In this document: positions 24,501-39,653 of the stretch, one piece after another | How the letters are laid out: every line of letters starts with the position of its first letter | How positions within the stretch are numbered: the stretch's first letter is position 1 | Assembly: GCF_905475345.1 (NCBI RefSeq) | Contig: NC_066605.1 | Coordinates: 989,501 to 1,053,500, forward strand | Length of the DNA: 64,000 nt | DNA from: Vespula vulgaris | Lineage: Eukaryota > Arthropoda > Insecta > Hymenoptera > Vespidae | Direction of reading: 5' to 3' | Translations under genes and position numbers: made by a program | The notes under the pieces: generated by a model | Seen by the model: the letters and a program-made list of their open reading frames with translations, nothing else | The model's database searches: none | What the model was told of the DNA's origin: nothing

Positions 24501-25989
24501 TATTTCTCTTTCTCTTTCTCTTTATCTTTATCTCGAAGGAAACAAACGAATCGGAGAGTAGTCGGAGCAACGTGCGACATATAATTTATGCGAACGATTA
24601 GTGCCACGGTGAGATCAAACTAAGCGATAAGGTACCCAGAACTTCGAATGTATCCATGTATTTATATATATGCGCGCTCGTGTGTAGGTAGGTATTCGAT
24701 TAAATAAGTCATAAATTTTCTTTCGAAAAAGACATGCCTGTTTGCCCTTCGAACGGTTTATTCTTTCGAGTTGACTAAACGATTCGATACATGGTCAATC
24801 GATTAATATAAATTGTATCGCGATATTGCACCACGACGTTGTTTACGTGCGATTAAGATTATATTAAACGTAAACGTGTTTTTTAATATTTAGATCGCAC
24901 GGAGAATTGTTTATTGATGTAAAGATTGATAACGTTATTTTAATGAATGAAACGCGACGATTCGTGTATCGCAGGACGATATTATTCATTGATTTTTCCT
25001 TTTTTATTAGAGTTTTCCAAGCGCGTTCGTGCGTTCGTACGTTTCGTCCGTTCGTGTGTGTACATTTGTTATCATTTTTCGATGCATATGCCAGTTTTCC
25101 CTTTGCAGCTATTAATATTGCAGCAATAATAAATATATTGCGATCGATCTATCGATAGTCAGCCTACGCTTGCACTTGTCGGGACTTCACGCTCGATGAC
25201 TTCGATAAATGGCGTCTATACAAAGCGAACCATCAAGCCGGCAAGCAGCAATGCTTCCGACGAAACAATGTTTTCCAAAGTGGAATTGGCTTTATCCTTT
25301 TGGACGTAATCTGATAACGAAGATCGTTGAAAGCTTCCATAAAGTTAATATTTATGTAATTGCTTGTTAATTCATTTATTAATTATCCAGACTCGACATT
25401 GCTTTGTTAGTCCGAGATAGAATATTTCTCATAGTATTATCCCTCGTCCGTCGGAAATAGACATCTATTAAAAGCCGATATTCGAACCTTCGTCAAAAAT
25501 CCATTTATTACGAAAACTTTCGAAAGAAATGCGGAAACGATTAGCAAAGACAAACTGCTACGAACTTTCGAAACAAGTTAAGGCCCATTTTCGGCTATAT
25601 AGATAATACTAATGGGTGGGATGGACATTTAAATTGAAAAATATTTAAATATATAAAAAACAAGATATCTATTATAATTATTATTAGATTATATTATTGA
25701 ATTCATTCATAAATAAAACGTCATTTTATCGTGAATAAATCCGATATATAAAATTGTAATCGTTAGAATATTGTTAATATCTTTTGATAATTTTTTTTTC
25801 CATTTAACGAAATTCGGTTTCTATATTCATTTTAGAATAGTACTTCGAAATTTAACGATTCTCTCTCTCTCGCTCTCTCTTTTAATTAAGGAACAAACAA
25901 TATTAAACTTTATTATGTAATACGTTTTACGATCTCGATACGATAGCAAGCATCGTCATGTTTTTATCATCATCATCATCATTATCATT

Positions 25990-26039
<50 letters not shown>

Positions 26040-29000
26040 TGTCGTACTCGTATCGGTGTGGGTGCAGTGCAATCGCAGGTTAGGTCGGTCCACATTGAGT
26101 TACAACCGTGGAGGCGGCAACAGGTGCTGGGGTCATGGTTCGATGCCCGAGACTACACCTTCCTATTCATTCTTTTTTTCTTTTTTATCTCTCCAACCTT
26201 CCTCCTCTGTTTGATATCTCTTATGATTTTTTTTCTCTTTTACCTTCTTATCTTCACTTATTTTCCCACGCAAGAGTATCTGTTTCACACGATCGAATAT
26301 AGGAATCCTTTGTAATTATTTTTTTCTTTTATTTCCTTTTTTTTCCCCTAAGATATGATATTGTTAACCAGTTTAATGCATATATTTTTTATTAATTAGG
26401 TATTAAAGTAAAAATTATTATCATAATTTTGATTATTAGTACATGTGTCATTATTGCGAGGCAAAGTACATCGAATATTGATAATTTTTCATATGCGTGC
26501 GTTTTAACGAAACATTCATTGATTAGACAATAAGATGTTTAAGAAAATAAAGCTATAGTGCTGTTCGCTATAAAATGGCCGTCGAAGAAGACATTTTCAG
26601 GCATAACACGAGTAATCGATTTTCTCATGTCCAGGTTTCATTGAACTCTTCATAGGTCGTGTTCGATGTTCTTAAGCTTCTCAGTGATAAACGAACGAGG
26701 TACTATCCGTACTTTACTCTTCTTGCAAGCCGTTCATAGTCGATCATGCGTGCAACGTTACTATGCAACGTCATTAGTCCGATGTTCGACGATGAATACA
26801 CTTGCATTGGTGTATCCCTTTTAATGCGACGTTTAATCGTAGCAGGTGCGTTTTGCAATCGATGTTGTTTACGTAACCAGTTTTATTATTACCGATTTCG
26901 TCTACTAACAGACCGTGATCGTAATTATGTTACTTATTATGTCCTTTCCGATCTTATTACGTTTCTTCATTTTTATCATAGAAATTTTATAGAAATAAGA
27001 TCTGGTTTTAATCTACGTGCAGTTCCATTATCGTTTAAGTTTATTTTTAATTATTTTTATTTTGGACATTGAAAAGGTGTTATCGATTGTATAGATCTTT
27101 GTATAGAAGAAACGTCGATGTTAGATCATTCGATATTAAAAACTTCTTTTTTCATATGAAACATTTGCTATGAAGAAACGTGTATATATCGATTACTGTT
27201 TGTATTCGTTTTTAATTATTTGTATTTTTGACTTTGAAAGTCTTTGAACCGAAGAACGATCTTATTGATTAGACGTTTGCTATAGAAACATAGGATATTA
27301 GGTTTGAAAATAGAATAGATATTGACAAGAACTTTGTCGGCTGTGGCAGTAGCGATCAGTTCGTCGACCGAGAGAGACCTCAGTCGTGTTAAACTCCTCT
27401 CTACATTGAATTTACTCTATCGACCGAGCTTTCTTACCAACCGAAACGAAACAGATTAAAACGGATTTTGTTATTAATTAATTAATTATATCAAAATTTT
27501 TATCGTATCTATTTTTATTTTTTTTTTTTATTTCTTTTTTACTTTTTTTATTTTGTATATCTCGAAACTTTGTCGATTCATACTTTTTTATATTAATTTG
27601 TATTTGTTAATAACATTGTTAACATTGTCAACGTATATAGTTGTTTTTTTCTCGTTTGAATTTTTTATAAAAAAAAATATAGTAGAAAAGTTTCATTGTA
27701 TTTTATGGTAGGCGCGTAAATTTCCCGCTGAAAACGTTTTCATTGAACAGTGGTGCGCTCTGTCGGAGATGACCGGAACTTCCGTTACTACCTCGTTACT
27801 ACTCCCTCGTATTCGTAAGGTAATGAATGAATGAAATTATTAATGTAGGTACATACTTTTTGAATGAATGAAATTAATTTTTTTACTCACCGTCTTCATC
27901 GCGATTATGGACTTCGCAAAAAGTAGCGATCAATCGATTATCATTCCTTTTATAATTATTGTCATGAACGTCACTTTTAATCAAAGTAAATCCAATATAA
28001 ATTAAAAAACACGGTACAATACGATTTTTAATCATTTTCAAATTTTTCTTGTCCTTCTATTTTCTTTTTCTTTTCTCTTTTCTTTTTTTTTCTTTCTTTA
28101 TTTTTTCCTCTTAATCTCGATCACTTATGATTTATTCATTTTTTTTCAATTTTATTTTATTATTTCTTTATCTACACATGTAAGACATGAAGAAGAAACG
28201 AAAGAATCGGCGCTCGTAACAAGACTGAAATTGCACTTCCCAATGCATTCTAATATATATTTCGATTACCGATCTTGTTCTCGATCTTTGTACAGTTAGG
28301 AATGTAAGAGGTCGTGGACAAGTTCAGCATTTAAAAAAGAGTTCTTTGATGTCAAGTAACCCCTTTACGATTTAAACGTTTCTGGAAATACATATGTACG
28401 ATTCGCAAAGTAAAATAGATCTATGTGTGGACGAGTTTGGTATCTATCGGCAATCGAATGGCGATGTAACGGTAGATCTTCTTTTGGAAATAGCGTATTG
28501 TAAAAATAATATTTTTCTTCTTTGTTCTTGTAACGAGGAAGTTCAGTCTATATCAGGAAAAGAAAAAAAGGAAAAGAATGAAAAAATTTTATTTATAGAA
28601 ATATTAAATACATTAGCGGATCATTATACTGGGATCGTTTTATAAAAAAAATTAGAAAAATCAATCGAACGATAATCAGAAGACATTTGAATGACCAAAC
28701 TATTTTCTTTTTTGGTTTTTTCAAAAGTCAATGATTCTTATGCATTATCAGTCTCGATAATTTCGTCGAACGTGTTTCGTAATTCGCTTCGTTTATCGAC
28801 TAGAACAACTAATTCTTCTACATTATCTAATTTTCTTAGTTCAGGATTGTATGATTAACGTCGGCAATCGTTCGTTCGCATTCGAATGGTACGAATTTTA
28901 ATAATATGGTATTATTAACATGTAACGGTACTCATGGCTCGTTTTTACGACCTTCAGCAGTCGTCATTAATCCTTTCTAGTTAAAAATAACGAGTAGAGT

Positions 29001-30381
29001 AACTTAAAACGTTTCTCCATCCTTATAGAATATTCGTTTAGCATCAAAGAAAAAAAATGTATAACTTTTACAAAATTAATATTAAAATATATATATTTCC
29101 GAAGGTAAACGAGTTCATTAATCGGTCGTTTAAAAAGAATTCTCGCGTCGTATTCGTTGTTAGAAGAAAATATTAGGTTTTTCAAGTCGGAATGATTCCC
29201 GAACGCGTGTGTTTGTATATTATGAACTTTACGTCGTTTATCGTATCGAGATTTACGGATAAAATAGTATCTGTTTTTTTTTTCTTTTTTTTTTTTTAAG
29301 TAGCTTTCGAGTTATCTTTCATGAGATAAATTGTACGATTATATCGATAGCTATCACGTAAATCGATCGTCAGTGAAAGATAATACATATTTCTTCCTAA
29401 ACTTAAGTATCTTAAATATTTTATTATATAAAAAAAGAATGTACCTTACGTATTAACAAAGAGGACAAGTATTTTCGTATGAAAGAAAAAGAAAAGAAGA
29501 GAAGAGAAAAAAAAAGAAAGAAATAAAAAGAATTTTGTAAATACATCGACGATATATATATATATATATTTTTTTTCGAACAGATGAAAAGATTAAATTT
29601 TGCAAATGTGAGTTGTTTTACGAGAAAAATTAATGGTTGCAATAGTGATTGGGGAAATACTCACAACTGTTCAATTTTAAAGGATTCTCATTGTAAATAG
29701 TAAAAAGGATAGAAACGAGGAGAGAGAACGAGAGATAGAGAGAAAGAGAGGGAGATAATAGTGGGGAAGAGGAAGGGATATTGGACTTAGAACGAGTGAG
29801 AGTGAGCGTGTTGAGGCAAAGAAGAGAGTGGGGAGAGAAGGGATTGGGTGGGCGGTTGTCGTTCATTCGAGTGCAGTCTACGACGAGACGACGTGGTTAG
29901 AACATTGGAGCGACACTTGACGCGTGTCCTCTATTCTTTCGGCTCTCTTTTCCTCTTTCTATATCTTTTCCTCACCTATCCCATTCAATTAATTATCGGT
30001 GAATCGTCTTTTATATATATTTATATATATATATGTGTGTGTGTGCGCGCGTGTATATATATGTATGTATATATGCATTTTATCTTCCCCCAGTTAGTGC
30101 CATAATCTAATTTCGTGCGCGAGGTTTTAACAAACGAGTGTTGTTTAACAGTGAACAATAATACAGAAGTGAAGGACGACTCAAAGTGATTTATCTTTTT
30201 TTTTTCTTTTTTTTTCTCCTTTAAAAAAGTAAGAGTGAGAATTTTATCTGATTTTATTATCGACGTCTTTCTTTCTCTTTCTCGAATTCGTCTCCGATCG
30301 TCTTATATTCGATTAAAAACTAGAGTGTTGGATGGACTGACAGACAAACGAACAGACAGACAGGCAGATAGACAGACAGAC

Positions 30382-30418
<37 letters not shown>

Positions 30419-30514
30419 GAAATAGTTATTGAGTGGATTTTAACAGCGACACGTGTAATCAAGAAATTGTTTTCTACGTCTTCTTGCCTGTGTCGCCAGA
30501 AGTGTTTATTTTTT

Positions 30515-30575
<61 letters not shown>

Positions 30576-33036
30576 AACTCGACGACGCGTGAGTATAAAA
30601 AAACAGAGAGCGAGAGGGAGAGGGAGAGGGAGAGAGAAAGATGGTAAGAGAGGGGGATAAGTCGTTTGATTATAATACGAAGCACGAAACGTTAGTGAGT
30701 CACGTTTTGTACGACTTATACCTGCAATAAGGCATGTTTTTCTTATACGTATATACGTATGTATATGTATCTAATCTTTGTTTAACGTAGTTATATCGAA
30801 TCGTTCGTTTCTCTCGTATTAATATAATATTAGATGGTCGAACGAGCGAGCCAGCTTGTTATATTCGGGTAAAATCTCTAACCAGTTGAAGCTACGACGA
30901 CGTCGTCCAGGTATATACCTGCTCGAGGTCGTGGCTATATACCTCGAGGGAGAAGGGAACAACGAAAGGGAGAGAAGGGAACAACGTGGCAGTTGCGGCC
31001 GGCCGGTTTCTACCATTAGAAAGACAGAGATAGACGTAGAACGAGCACCTAGTATAGCACTAGTAGTATAATAACGAAACTTTCCTATACTTAACCTTTT
31101 ATAGAAACTTTAATATTTTATTTTGATTCATTTAAAATTTACCTTTCGTTATAATACGCCATACCTGCGTACGCATTAAAACCTTCTTTCGTTATTCAAA
31201 CGTCTTTTGGAATTGGAATCTCTTGAAAATTCTAAGTTTAATCATTTATTCTCTTGGTTGCATAGAGAGAAAGTAGACACTTTAGATTTCGTGGAGATTA
31301 ATTATCGTTCATGTTCATTCGATATTATTTTATTGTTAGAATACTTTTCGTTTTGTTCGTCCTTCGATTTTGTTATTAATCGATTAATTTTCTATTTTGT
31401 TACACGCTTGTTATCGTGCATTTAAAGATATCGTGCAGTTCTTCGTTTTATTCGTATTCTTTGAATCTCCGTTGAATATAAAAATGTTTAGGACACGCAC
31501 ACGTTCAAATGGGAAACACGTGCGTAGGAACTTGTTTTTATCGCAAGGACGTCGACTCCGCGTAATCCCTACCATTACGAATATAAAATTTAAGAACGAA
31601 AAAGAGGTCGAAAGTTTCAAGGGAATTTATTTATCGGCATATACTATTTTATCTTTATGAGAGAATCTTTTCTATCTCTTCTTTCTTTTTTTTTCTTTAC
31701 TTTTAAATATTCAACAAGGTGGAATCCGATTTTCCACACTTTCCAGTAGTTTCTCTTTGATTGAAATTAGATGGAAATTGACCTTATTTCCTTCGTAGCA
31801 TTTTTCTCGTTCGATAATATTTCTTATACAACTCTTGGAAGATAGCCAAGGAAAAAAAAAAGAAAAAGGAAATAAAGAATTAGGGATATTGAGTGGGCCA
31901 AAAGCTTTTAGACCATCTTAGAAATCAATTAATCGTTTCTTTTTTCTCTTCCGAGAGAGAGATACCTTTCGGAAATGAATTTTCTTTGTTCGGATCGTGA
32001 AAAAGAAACCACGAGCATAGAAACTTATTTAGAATTGCTGTTTCAGTTCACAGTAAAAAACTTTTATCTCTGGCTACGTAAAAATCTCTAAATCCCAATA
32101 CCGATTTGTCTTCGACGAAGTCTTATAAGATATCGATTCATTTCGAATTCATCTCACGATCGACTCTTTTCTACGAAACTCTTCAGTAACTAATCGGTCG
32201 AGTTGTTGGACCGTGACTAAACGAAATGACGGTGATTAAAGTTTGGAGAAAAGCCCAAATAGAGAAAGTATAGATAGTATATAGATGGTACATAGATAGA
32301 GTACATAGCTAGTATGTATTATATCGTGCTCTTGGATAAAAACTTATTTAATTTATTCTTAAAACGTATTACGAAGGTAATAGGGAAAAATTGGTTGGAT
32401 TAACAGCTCCGAAGTGAAGCCTTAAGAGAGACCACACACCGTATACACTTGTATCTCGTCAAGGCTGTAAACGGTATATAAAAGCGAGACCGACCTCCTT
32501 ATCGTCGTCTTGAGTTCTTCGATCGAGTTACTCGATCACACGTTGACTAGTATTAATTATCGGTTGAGAATCGTTAATTAAATCGAAAAAAATATTCACG
32601 ACGGTAAAGAACACGGAGAAATCGAGAAACAAAAAAAATATTCGGAATGGAAAAGTAAAAGAAAAAAGAAAACGCGTACACACGATAGAACAAATTTTTG
32701 GAAAATTAGAAAGTTGGTTTACGCAATATATAGATTAATAAACGAATATTCGATTTCGAAGTTTGTTGTTTTTCCAAGATTTTCATGGTAAAAAAGATAA
32801 GATAAAGCGAAATGAAAAGAAAAAGAAGTAGGTATGCGAGTTATTTTTAAAGCTTTAACATTTTACACGAAACTTCATACAGTCGTGACTTTCGTAATCG
32901 AGGATGCCAACGTGGAAATGATACGTCTCTTTTAATACGTGCTGTAATGTACTTACTTTCTATTACTTTTCTTTTCCATCCTCCGTGATCTTCTTTAGAA
33001 CCTGGAAACAAAGCTTCAGAATAACGTAATACGATG

Positions 33037-33096
<60 letters not shown>

Positions 33097-33252
33097 AAAA
33101 GAAAGAGAGAGAGAGAGATATGATTAAGGAAACTATCGATAGAATTTGTTCATCGATTCGATGGAAGATTTCATCGTTGTGGAATTTCCATTTTCTAATG
33201 GCATTTCAAGTATGAAAACGATTGCACCAACACATTCTAATAATAACATATT

Positions 33253-33326
<74 letters not shown>

Positions 33327-36300
33327 TCTCTCTATCTCTCTCTCTCTTTTGCTCTTCTCTCTTTTTCACACACAAACATATACACAAAGTGAGATTTAAT
33401 TATAGAACAAACGATGAGAGAAACGATCTAATGAATTTCCATTTTAAACGTACAAATCATTACTTCAATTATAGCTTTTATTTCTCAAAAGTAGACTTTG
33501 TTAATAATTGAATGTATTTTGTTGTTGTATTTAATTATGATCTGATAACTTTTTTTTTCTATTTATGATTTACTATAATTAGAATTGATCTTTTTAATTT
33601 GTTTTGAATATTTATGATAGTAACGATGGCAATTGATTCATTTTTTTCTTTTTCTTTCGAATGATTTCGTATCATGAATGAAGAAAATATTGAAATTGTG
33701 AATCTTTTTTTCACAAATCTTGTATTAGAATTTCATAAGATCATTTTTCCGGTAAATGCACATAAGTTTGAGATTTACGATCTGAAGCAACGTGTTCTCC
33801 ATCGTTCTATGGAAATTGTTCCTTGGCCTTAAGTGAATTCTACGAAGAAATATCGTCTAACGTTAGTGTAAGTTTGCAGGTAAACTCGAACACGTGCGAC
33901 TCCTTCATCGTGTTAAACCATTTCTCTAATGGCGCACTTTCCGGAGCATCGTGATAACCCATTTATGTCATAGGTATATCGCCGTAAATGTAGTCGCTTT
34001 GCTTAGAATTGCTAATTACTAAGCTACTCGTATAGATATATCTAGAGTTTCTCTTCTTTTCTCTTGTTGAAGTCTTAACTAATTGAAACGTCAAGACAAC
34101 TGAGATATGATACTTCGATTGGTCAATGATATTTCTTACTGATATAGAAATTTATTTCGAATCTATATAAAATTTCTAATGCAATAATTCGTTCCAAGTT
34201 GATTTTATTTTTAAATACTTTTCATTTCTTTCTCCTTTTTCTTTTCTTTTTTTTTTTTTTAAGTTTCAAAGTATTTAATTTCCATCGTGATCTCGAATAA
34301 CGATCTCCAATAGTAGCTCAGTTCTGTAGAAAATTTTTTTAATTTCTCTAATCTATATGAAATTTAGTTAATATTAGAATTCGATGAAATGCAATCCATA
34401 GACAAATACGACGTAATATTGATTTTAAGCATTCGCTTTCAAAGTTCTAAACAGGTTTCGAACGATCCAATTTCTATTCCGATGTAATCTAAAGCAAACT
34501 GATTTCTAGATTTTGATCGTATTCGTGATCCTTCGAACGATTAATCCCATATTCACGTTGAACTAGTTTAACTATCCCGAAAGGGCCAGGGCTTTGCAAT
34601 CCTAGACAAGCTAATGTATATTGCGATTACAGTTAGAAAGTTTGAAATGTTCGTGCAAGTTTCGTTGGTACGACTCGGCACCTAAGTCGTACATAAATCT
34701 TTACAAAGGCTAAGCTTTTAATAGGGTCTCGTTCTAATTTTATTCTTCCTTTAAAAAAAAATTGTTTTTCCTATGAAAAATATTTCGACGACTTATTTTT
34801 ATTTTTCCGGATTATTGTAAATACGATTACGGTCGAGTCTTGTATCGACTTACGTAATCAAATTTTATTTGAAGTTTTAAAAATTTAAATCGATATTCAG
34901 GATACTATATTTTTTTTTTCTTTTTCTTTTTTCCTTAAGGATGATTCAAGATATCTTTATAAAAAAAATTTTTAAATTATCTTTCGTCGAAAACGATCGA
35001 AGAAATTACGAAAAAGATAAACGTTTCCATTTTATTTTCTATCTTTGTCCAGATACTAAAAGGTTGTTTCTCTCTTGGTATCTGACCGTCTGTCTTATCA
35101 AGTTGACGATAGTTAGCAGGTGTCTGTGACTTCCAAGAAGCTTAACTCGAACGGTTCATCCAACCTGTACAACACGAACGAATCGTTCGCGTTCACATTT
35201 TCTACCGTACCGTAAACTTTCATTTCGTTTTGGTGTTCTTTAGGAGATCAGCTAAATCCGTGGCCATAAATAGGATGTTCTGTTATGCGATAAAGAATAA
35301 ATATTCTAGGTGCGTTCGACCTTATGTTCCGACAGGTATGCTCTTACGTCAGAGATGAGTTTCATTTTGAAAAATGATTTCTATGCGTCGTGAAAACTAT
35401 TTCTTATCGTAAAGTGTAAACGGATATTGGATAATAAAAAAATAGACGAATTATTGTTATCATTATTAATATTTCTTGATAGAATTAATTTTTTCATTAC
35501 TTGTTTCTTTATTTATTTATTATTTTTTTTTTCTTAAAGAATATTATAAAAGAAAATTTTTATATTTCTCGTTTATAATATCAGCTGATTTTATGATCGG
35601 CCTGTTTTATCCCAAGCTTGACAGAACATGATTGCGATATGTAATATTCATTTACGATATTAATAAAACATTACTAGTGTCAGGGACGATTTTTCTACAT
35701 AAATATCAGCTGTTTGTTATCTGTCAAATTTATAATATAACAGCTGTTATTCAAAGTAAATATTTTCTGTCAAATTTAGATTCGTTCTTACAAGTTCTGT
35801 TATTGATGAATATATCTCGCGTTTCTTATCGACGTATTTTTTTTTTATTACACATTTCCTAAAAAAAAAAAAAAAAAAATAAAAAAAATGTCTTGGAAGA
35901 ATGCCTCACCTCGAACTAACACATACGTATATATAACGAAGAAAGAGGCGGGTAGCGATAATGTCTGATGATAAAGGAAATATCTCGCTTGAGTTCCGGC
36001 ACACAGTGGCGTCCATTCGAAACGAGTAACTTATATGCACGAGGAGAGAACATCGATGACGTACGACGGATATGGAAATGCCAGAGTTTCACCCATGGCA
36101 GACATCTCGTCGATACAAGTTCGATACGATGCTCGAGACCGAGCTACGTATTTACCTGTATCGTGATCGCGATTACGATTATCGCCCTACGTCTAACGAC
36201 TTAGGGCGTGTTCGGCCTTGATAAGAATCGCTTCGGTATGGAATGCAACTTGTTTTTTTAACATTGCCCGAGAGGTACGACGTTTGAATTTTCTTATTTC

Positions 36301-37044
36301 TTCAAAAATTTTCGACGAATATCTTATTTCTCCTTCTAATCCTTTATTTCATTTTTTTACTAGATAGGATTTTAATTCGCAAGGATTTTTTTTCGTTTAT
36401 TCTATTTTTATATATCCGGATTAGCTAATATAATCTATAATATTTTACGTAGGATAGTATCCGTAATATCTAATAACAGTTACATATTTGTATCTCACGA
36501 ACAACATATAACAGCAAGTGTTATATATCGTCCAATTTAATATTCCCATAAACAATAGTCGCCGCATCGAGTAAATCTCATAAATAACAATAAAAAAAAA
36601 GTCTACAAAAAGAAAAAAAATTTTAAAAGAATTTTATTTTCTGAACAATAATCTCTAAACGATTTATTAAGACTTTAGGTGTCACTTAACAGTAACATTC
36701 AAACCGTTAGAGCCAATTATCTATTTACCTTGTTTTATGACGTTGAAACACATCGAGCAGACTAGGACAATAGCGGCTTCTTCTTTAAATGCGGGTGATC
36801 CGTTATAGCCAAGTCGGGGGAGCAAGAGGAACAAGGAGAGGGGAGTGTTACTATCGACATAGAAATCGACATAGCTGTTATCCGGAATTAAAGTCACATG
36901 CGATTCGGTTCGATCAGTCGTTGCGAAGACGAGACATCGTCCTCACAGTTAGTCCTCGCCGTGGGCGAACTGGTCTGGGCAGGGCAAGCTAGGGTAGGGC
37001 GCTGAGCTGGGCAGGGCTAAACGCGTTCCTTACTTGCTTGCCTT

Positions 37045-37106
<62 letters not shown>

Positions 37107-38016
37107 CGCTCGCTTGCTCGCTTGCTTACTTACCTGTTTGCCTGCTTGCTCGACTACCTATCTACCTACCTGTGCTAGCTACTGATTCAAACAGGCCTTT
37201 GTTTTACATTTTTCAATTTGAACACTTCATTGTTACATCACGATGTTCTCAAGAATTTTCGAAATCATTTGTGATTGAAGATCCTTTAATTTTTTTTTCT
37301 TTTTTGAGGAGGAGGGAGGAGAGGCGGTATAATAAAGCATTTGTGAAATCGTATAGATCTAATAGGTTTCTCGTTTATTTTGATCAATGAGAAATTCGAT
37401 AGGATTCTTAATATGTTTTAATTCACACCTACAAAAGTGGCAAGCATTCAATTCACGTTTCTCGATTAGGATAACGAGAAAAAGGTATCGATCTTGATAA
37501 AAACGTGATCTCACCCTAAAAACACGGAACGCCTACGTGGAAATGAAACGTTTACCAAATATAGTATGGATGGGTTAGATGAGAGTAAAAAGTTTTTACA
37601 ATTAGAGACGATTAGGTTCGTTGATTGACGAGACATGCCTCTGTTTGGTTTCCAGTCCTTTGTAACTTATACCCCACGTGTCTTCTATTATTATTACTAT
37701 TATTATTATTATTATTATTATTATTCTTTTCGTTTAACTTTTTATTATTTTTTTTCCTTGCCTCATGCTCTCTCCCACGTACCATTACATCGGCCCCCAT
37801 ACCTAACCATTTATGGATCGATCGTCATACATTCGAGGCTCCTTTCTTTTTATTATGGTTGTATTATTCTTTGATAACCATGACACATACTCATCCGAAT
37901 AAACGATTTGACGAGGTCATTTTTTTTTCGATCATAGATCATACAAATTTTCTTGAAATCGTTCGTAAAAAAAATTGACGCATAATTGTGTTGGTTATTT
38001 ATTTTCTGTATATATG

Positions 38017-38068
<52 letters not shown>

Positions 38069-39597
38069 TTAAATGGAAATTAGTTCATTCCTGGAATACG
38101 CATAATCATTATCCCTTCCCTCGTTACATTCGATAACCACATCGAAACCGAGATTCCTTCGGGAGGTTTGTGTGAAGTTAGAGGTTCGGTTAGTAAGTCC
38201 GGGAGAATATCAAGTCGAGGACCCGTTATGCGACTGCTCGCAAGAATGCCACCGTACCGGACACACCACCCCACCCTCCCTTCTCCCACCTCCCTCTTAC
38301 CTCCTTCTTCCTCCCTTTTTCCCTCTTTCATTCCTTTTCGACTCCCTCCAAGCGAGTTAAATCTGGTATATATATATCTGAACACAACGTACCTATACAA
38401 ATTCGATGAAATTAATCATCGTCATACGCTGATCCGATTATCGTCTAATATTAAATCTAAGATTCTAAAGTATCATTTTTATTTTTTTATATTTTATTTA
38501 TTATTATTATTTTTTTTTTTTTTGCAACAGTACAACTGCTCAAAATGATGTGCGATTAAAAACGTTGATTTATAATTTCATCAAAGTTTTGAATTAGTTT
38601 CGTTGTTTAATTTAGACTATCAATTAAGTTGGAGTAATTAGTTGGAGTAATTCGAGACATTCGTTCATTTATTTAAGCATTCATTCATTCGTTTCGTTCG
38701 TTCGTTCGTTCGTTCATTCAATCATTTATTCATTCATTTATTTCTTCTTTCCTACTTTCTCTCCCTCCCTCCCTCCCCCTCTCTCTTTTTCTTTTTCCCT
38801 ACTCTATCCTTTCTCCCACTCTCACTTCGATACGACCTCGTTCACACGTTCGATCGTTGAAAAGTTACGAGCCAGTTAAACGTCATTCTTAGTTGATTAA
38901 AAAATATTTCTGAATTCAGAAAGCACACCCTTCTTCGAGGCTCGACTAATAGAATAATTAATAAGTGTTATTAATCATAGTTATCGATAATAATCGACGA
39001 ATTAATTCGTTTTAAAAAATTTCTCGCAAAAAAGTTCTTTTCTCGTGAATTTTTTTTTCAATCATTTGTATGACAACGATGACGATAATAATGATTATAA
39101 TGATGATGACGATGATCATGATGATGATTGGTAATGACTCAAGACAATACTCTCTTGTGTCTCATGATTTCTATGTACTGAGCTTCCTTCCGTGTCGTCG
39201 TCTTCGTTTTAAACAATGCGTAACGGTTAACAACGCGATACATGTCGTTTATCCTCTTTCGTTCGTAAAAGAGGATAAAAGGATATAAGAAACGTGTAAG
39301 AAAAATTTGACTGTGCTCTTGAATAAATAATTTTTTTGTCTTTTCTTTTCTTTTTTTCTTTCATTTTAATTATTTACTCGCACTAATCGGTTTCTTCGAT
39401 GTGGTTAAAACAGAATAGAAAATAGCGTAAAAAACTTTTTATTTCGTTTATAAGTAGTCACTATCGTTATCCTATTAATTAATTCATTCTAATTAGATTT
39501 AATAGATACACAATAATATGTAGTAAAATTCTGAGACACCCGCGTAAACGAACGAACGATTGGAATATTTTTCTAATTAATTCATTCACAAAATACA

Positions 39598-39653
<56 letters not shown>

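Larger units (their letters stand above)
29875..30588 (+). promoter_or_regulatory. Candidate non-coding leader exon and promoter inside the spectraplakin intron
   Basis: A purine-rich tract (29700-29850) is followed by a GC-richer segment containing GCAGTC (initiator-like, A at 29875). The next strong donor is at 30589 (GACGC|GTGAGT). No ATG-initiated frame between them is convincing; the region includes a CAGA/GA microsatellite and a long TC run. It could be an alternative untranslated first exon. No direct evidence of transcription is available. Confidence 0.25.

Noticed and set aside
28394..28645. 83-codon ATG frame with mixed composition
   Set aside because: Its sequence looks mildly protein-like, but it ends in Lys/Glu-rich AT sequence, has no splice context and matches no family I know.
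30819..31071. Open frames on both strands around a GC-richer patch (30840-31070)
   Set aside because: Composition is ordinary and the patch is GC-richer, but I found no acceptor/donor pair or recognisable protein.
33133..33511. Arg-Glu or Leu-Ser repeat proteins on both strands
   Set aside because: Both frames are translations of one long (TC)n microsatellite.
36789..36992. Arg-rich 67-codon frame in a GC-richer patch
   Set aside because: No family match and no phase-compatible donor. The GC rise may mark a regulatory element, but the coding claim is unsupported.
37034..37390. Leu-Ala-Cys repeat protein, 118 codons
   Set aside because: It is a translation of a (CTTG)n microsatellite whose unit has no stop in that frame; there is no splice or family support.
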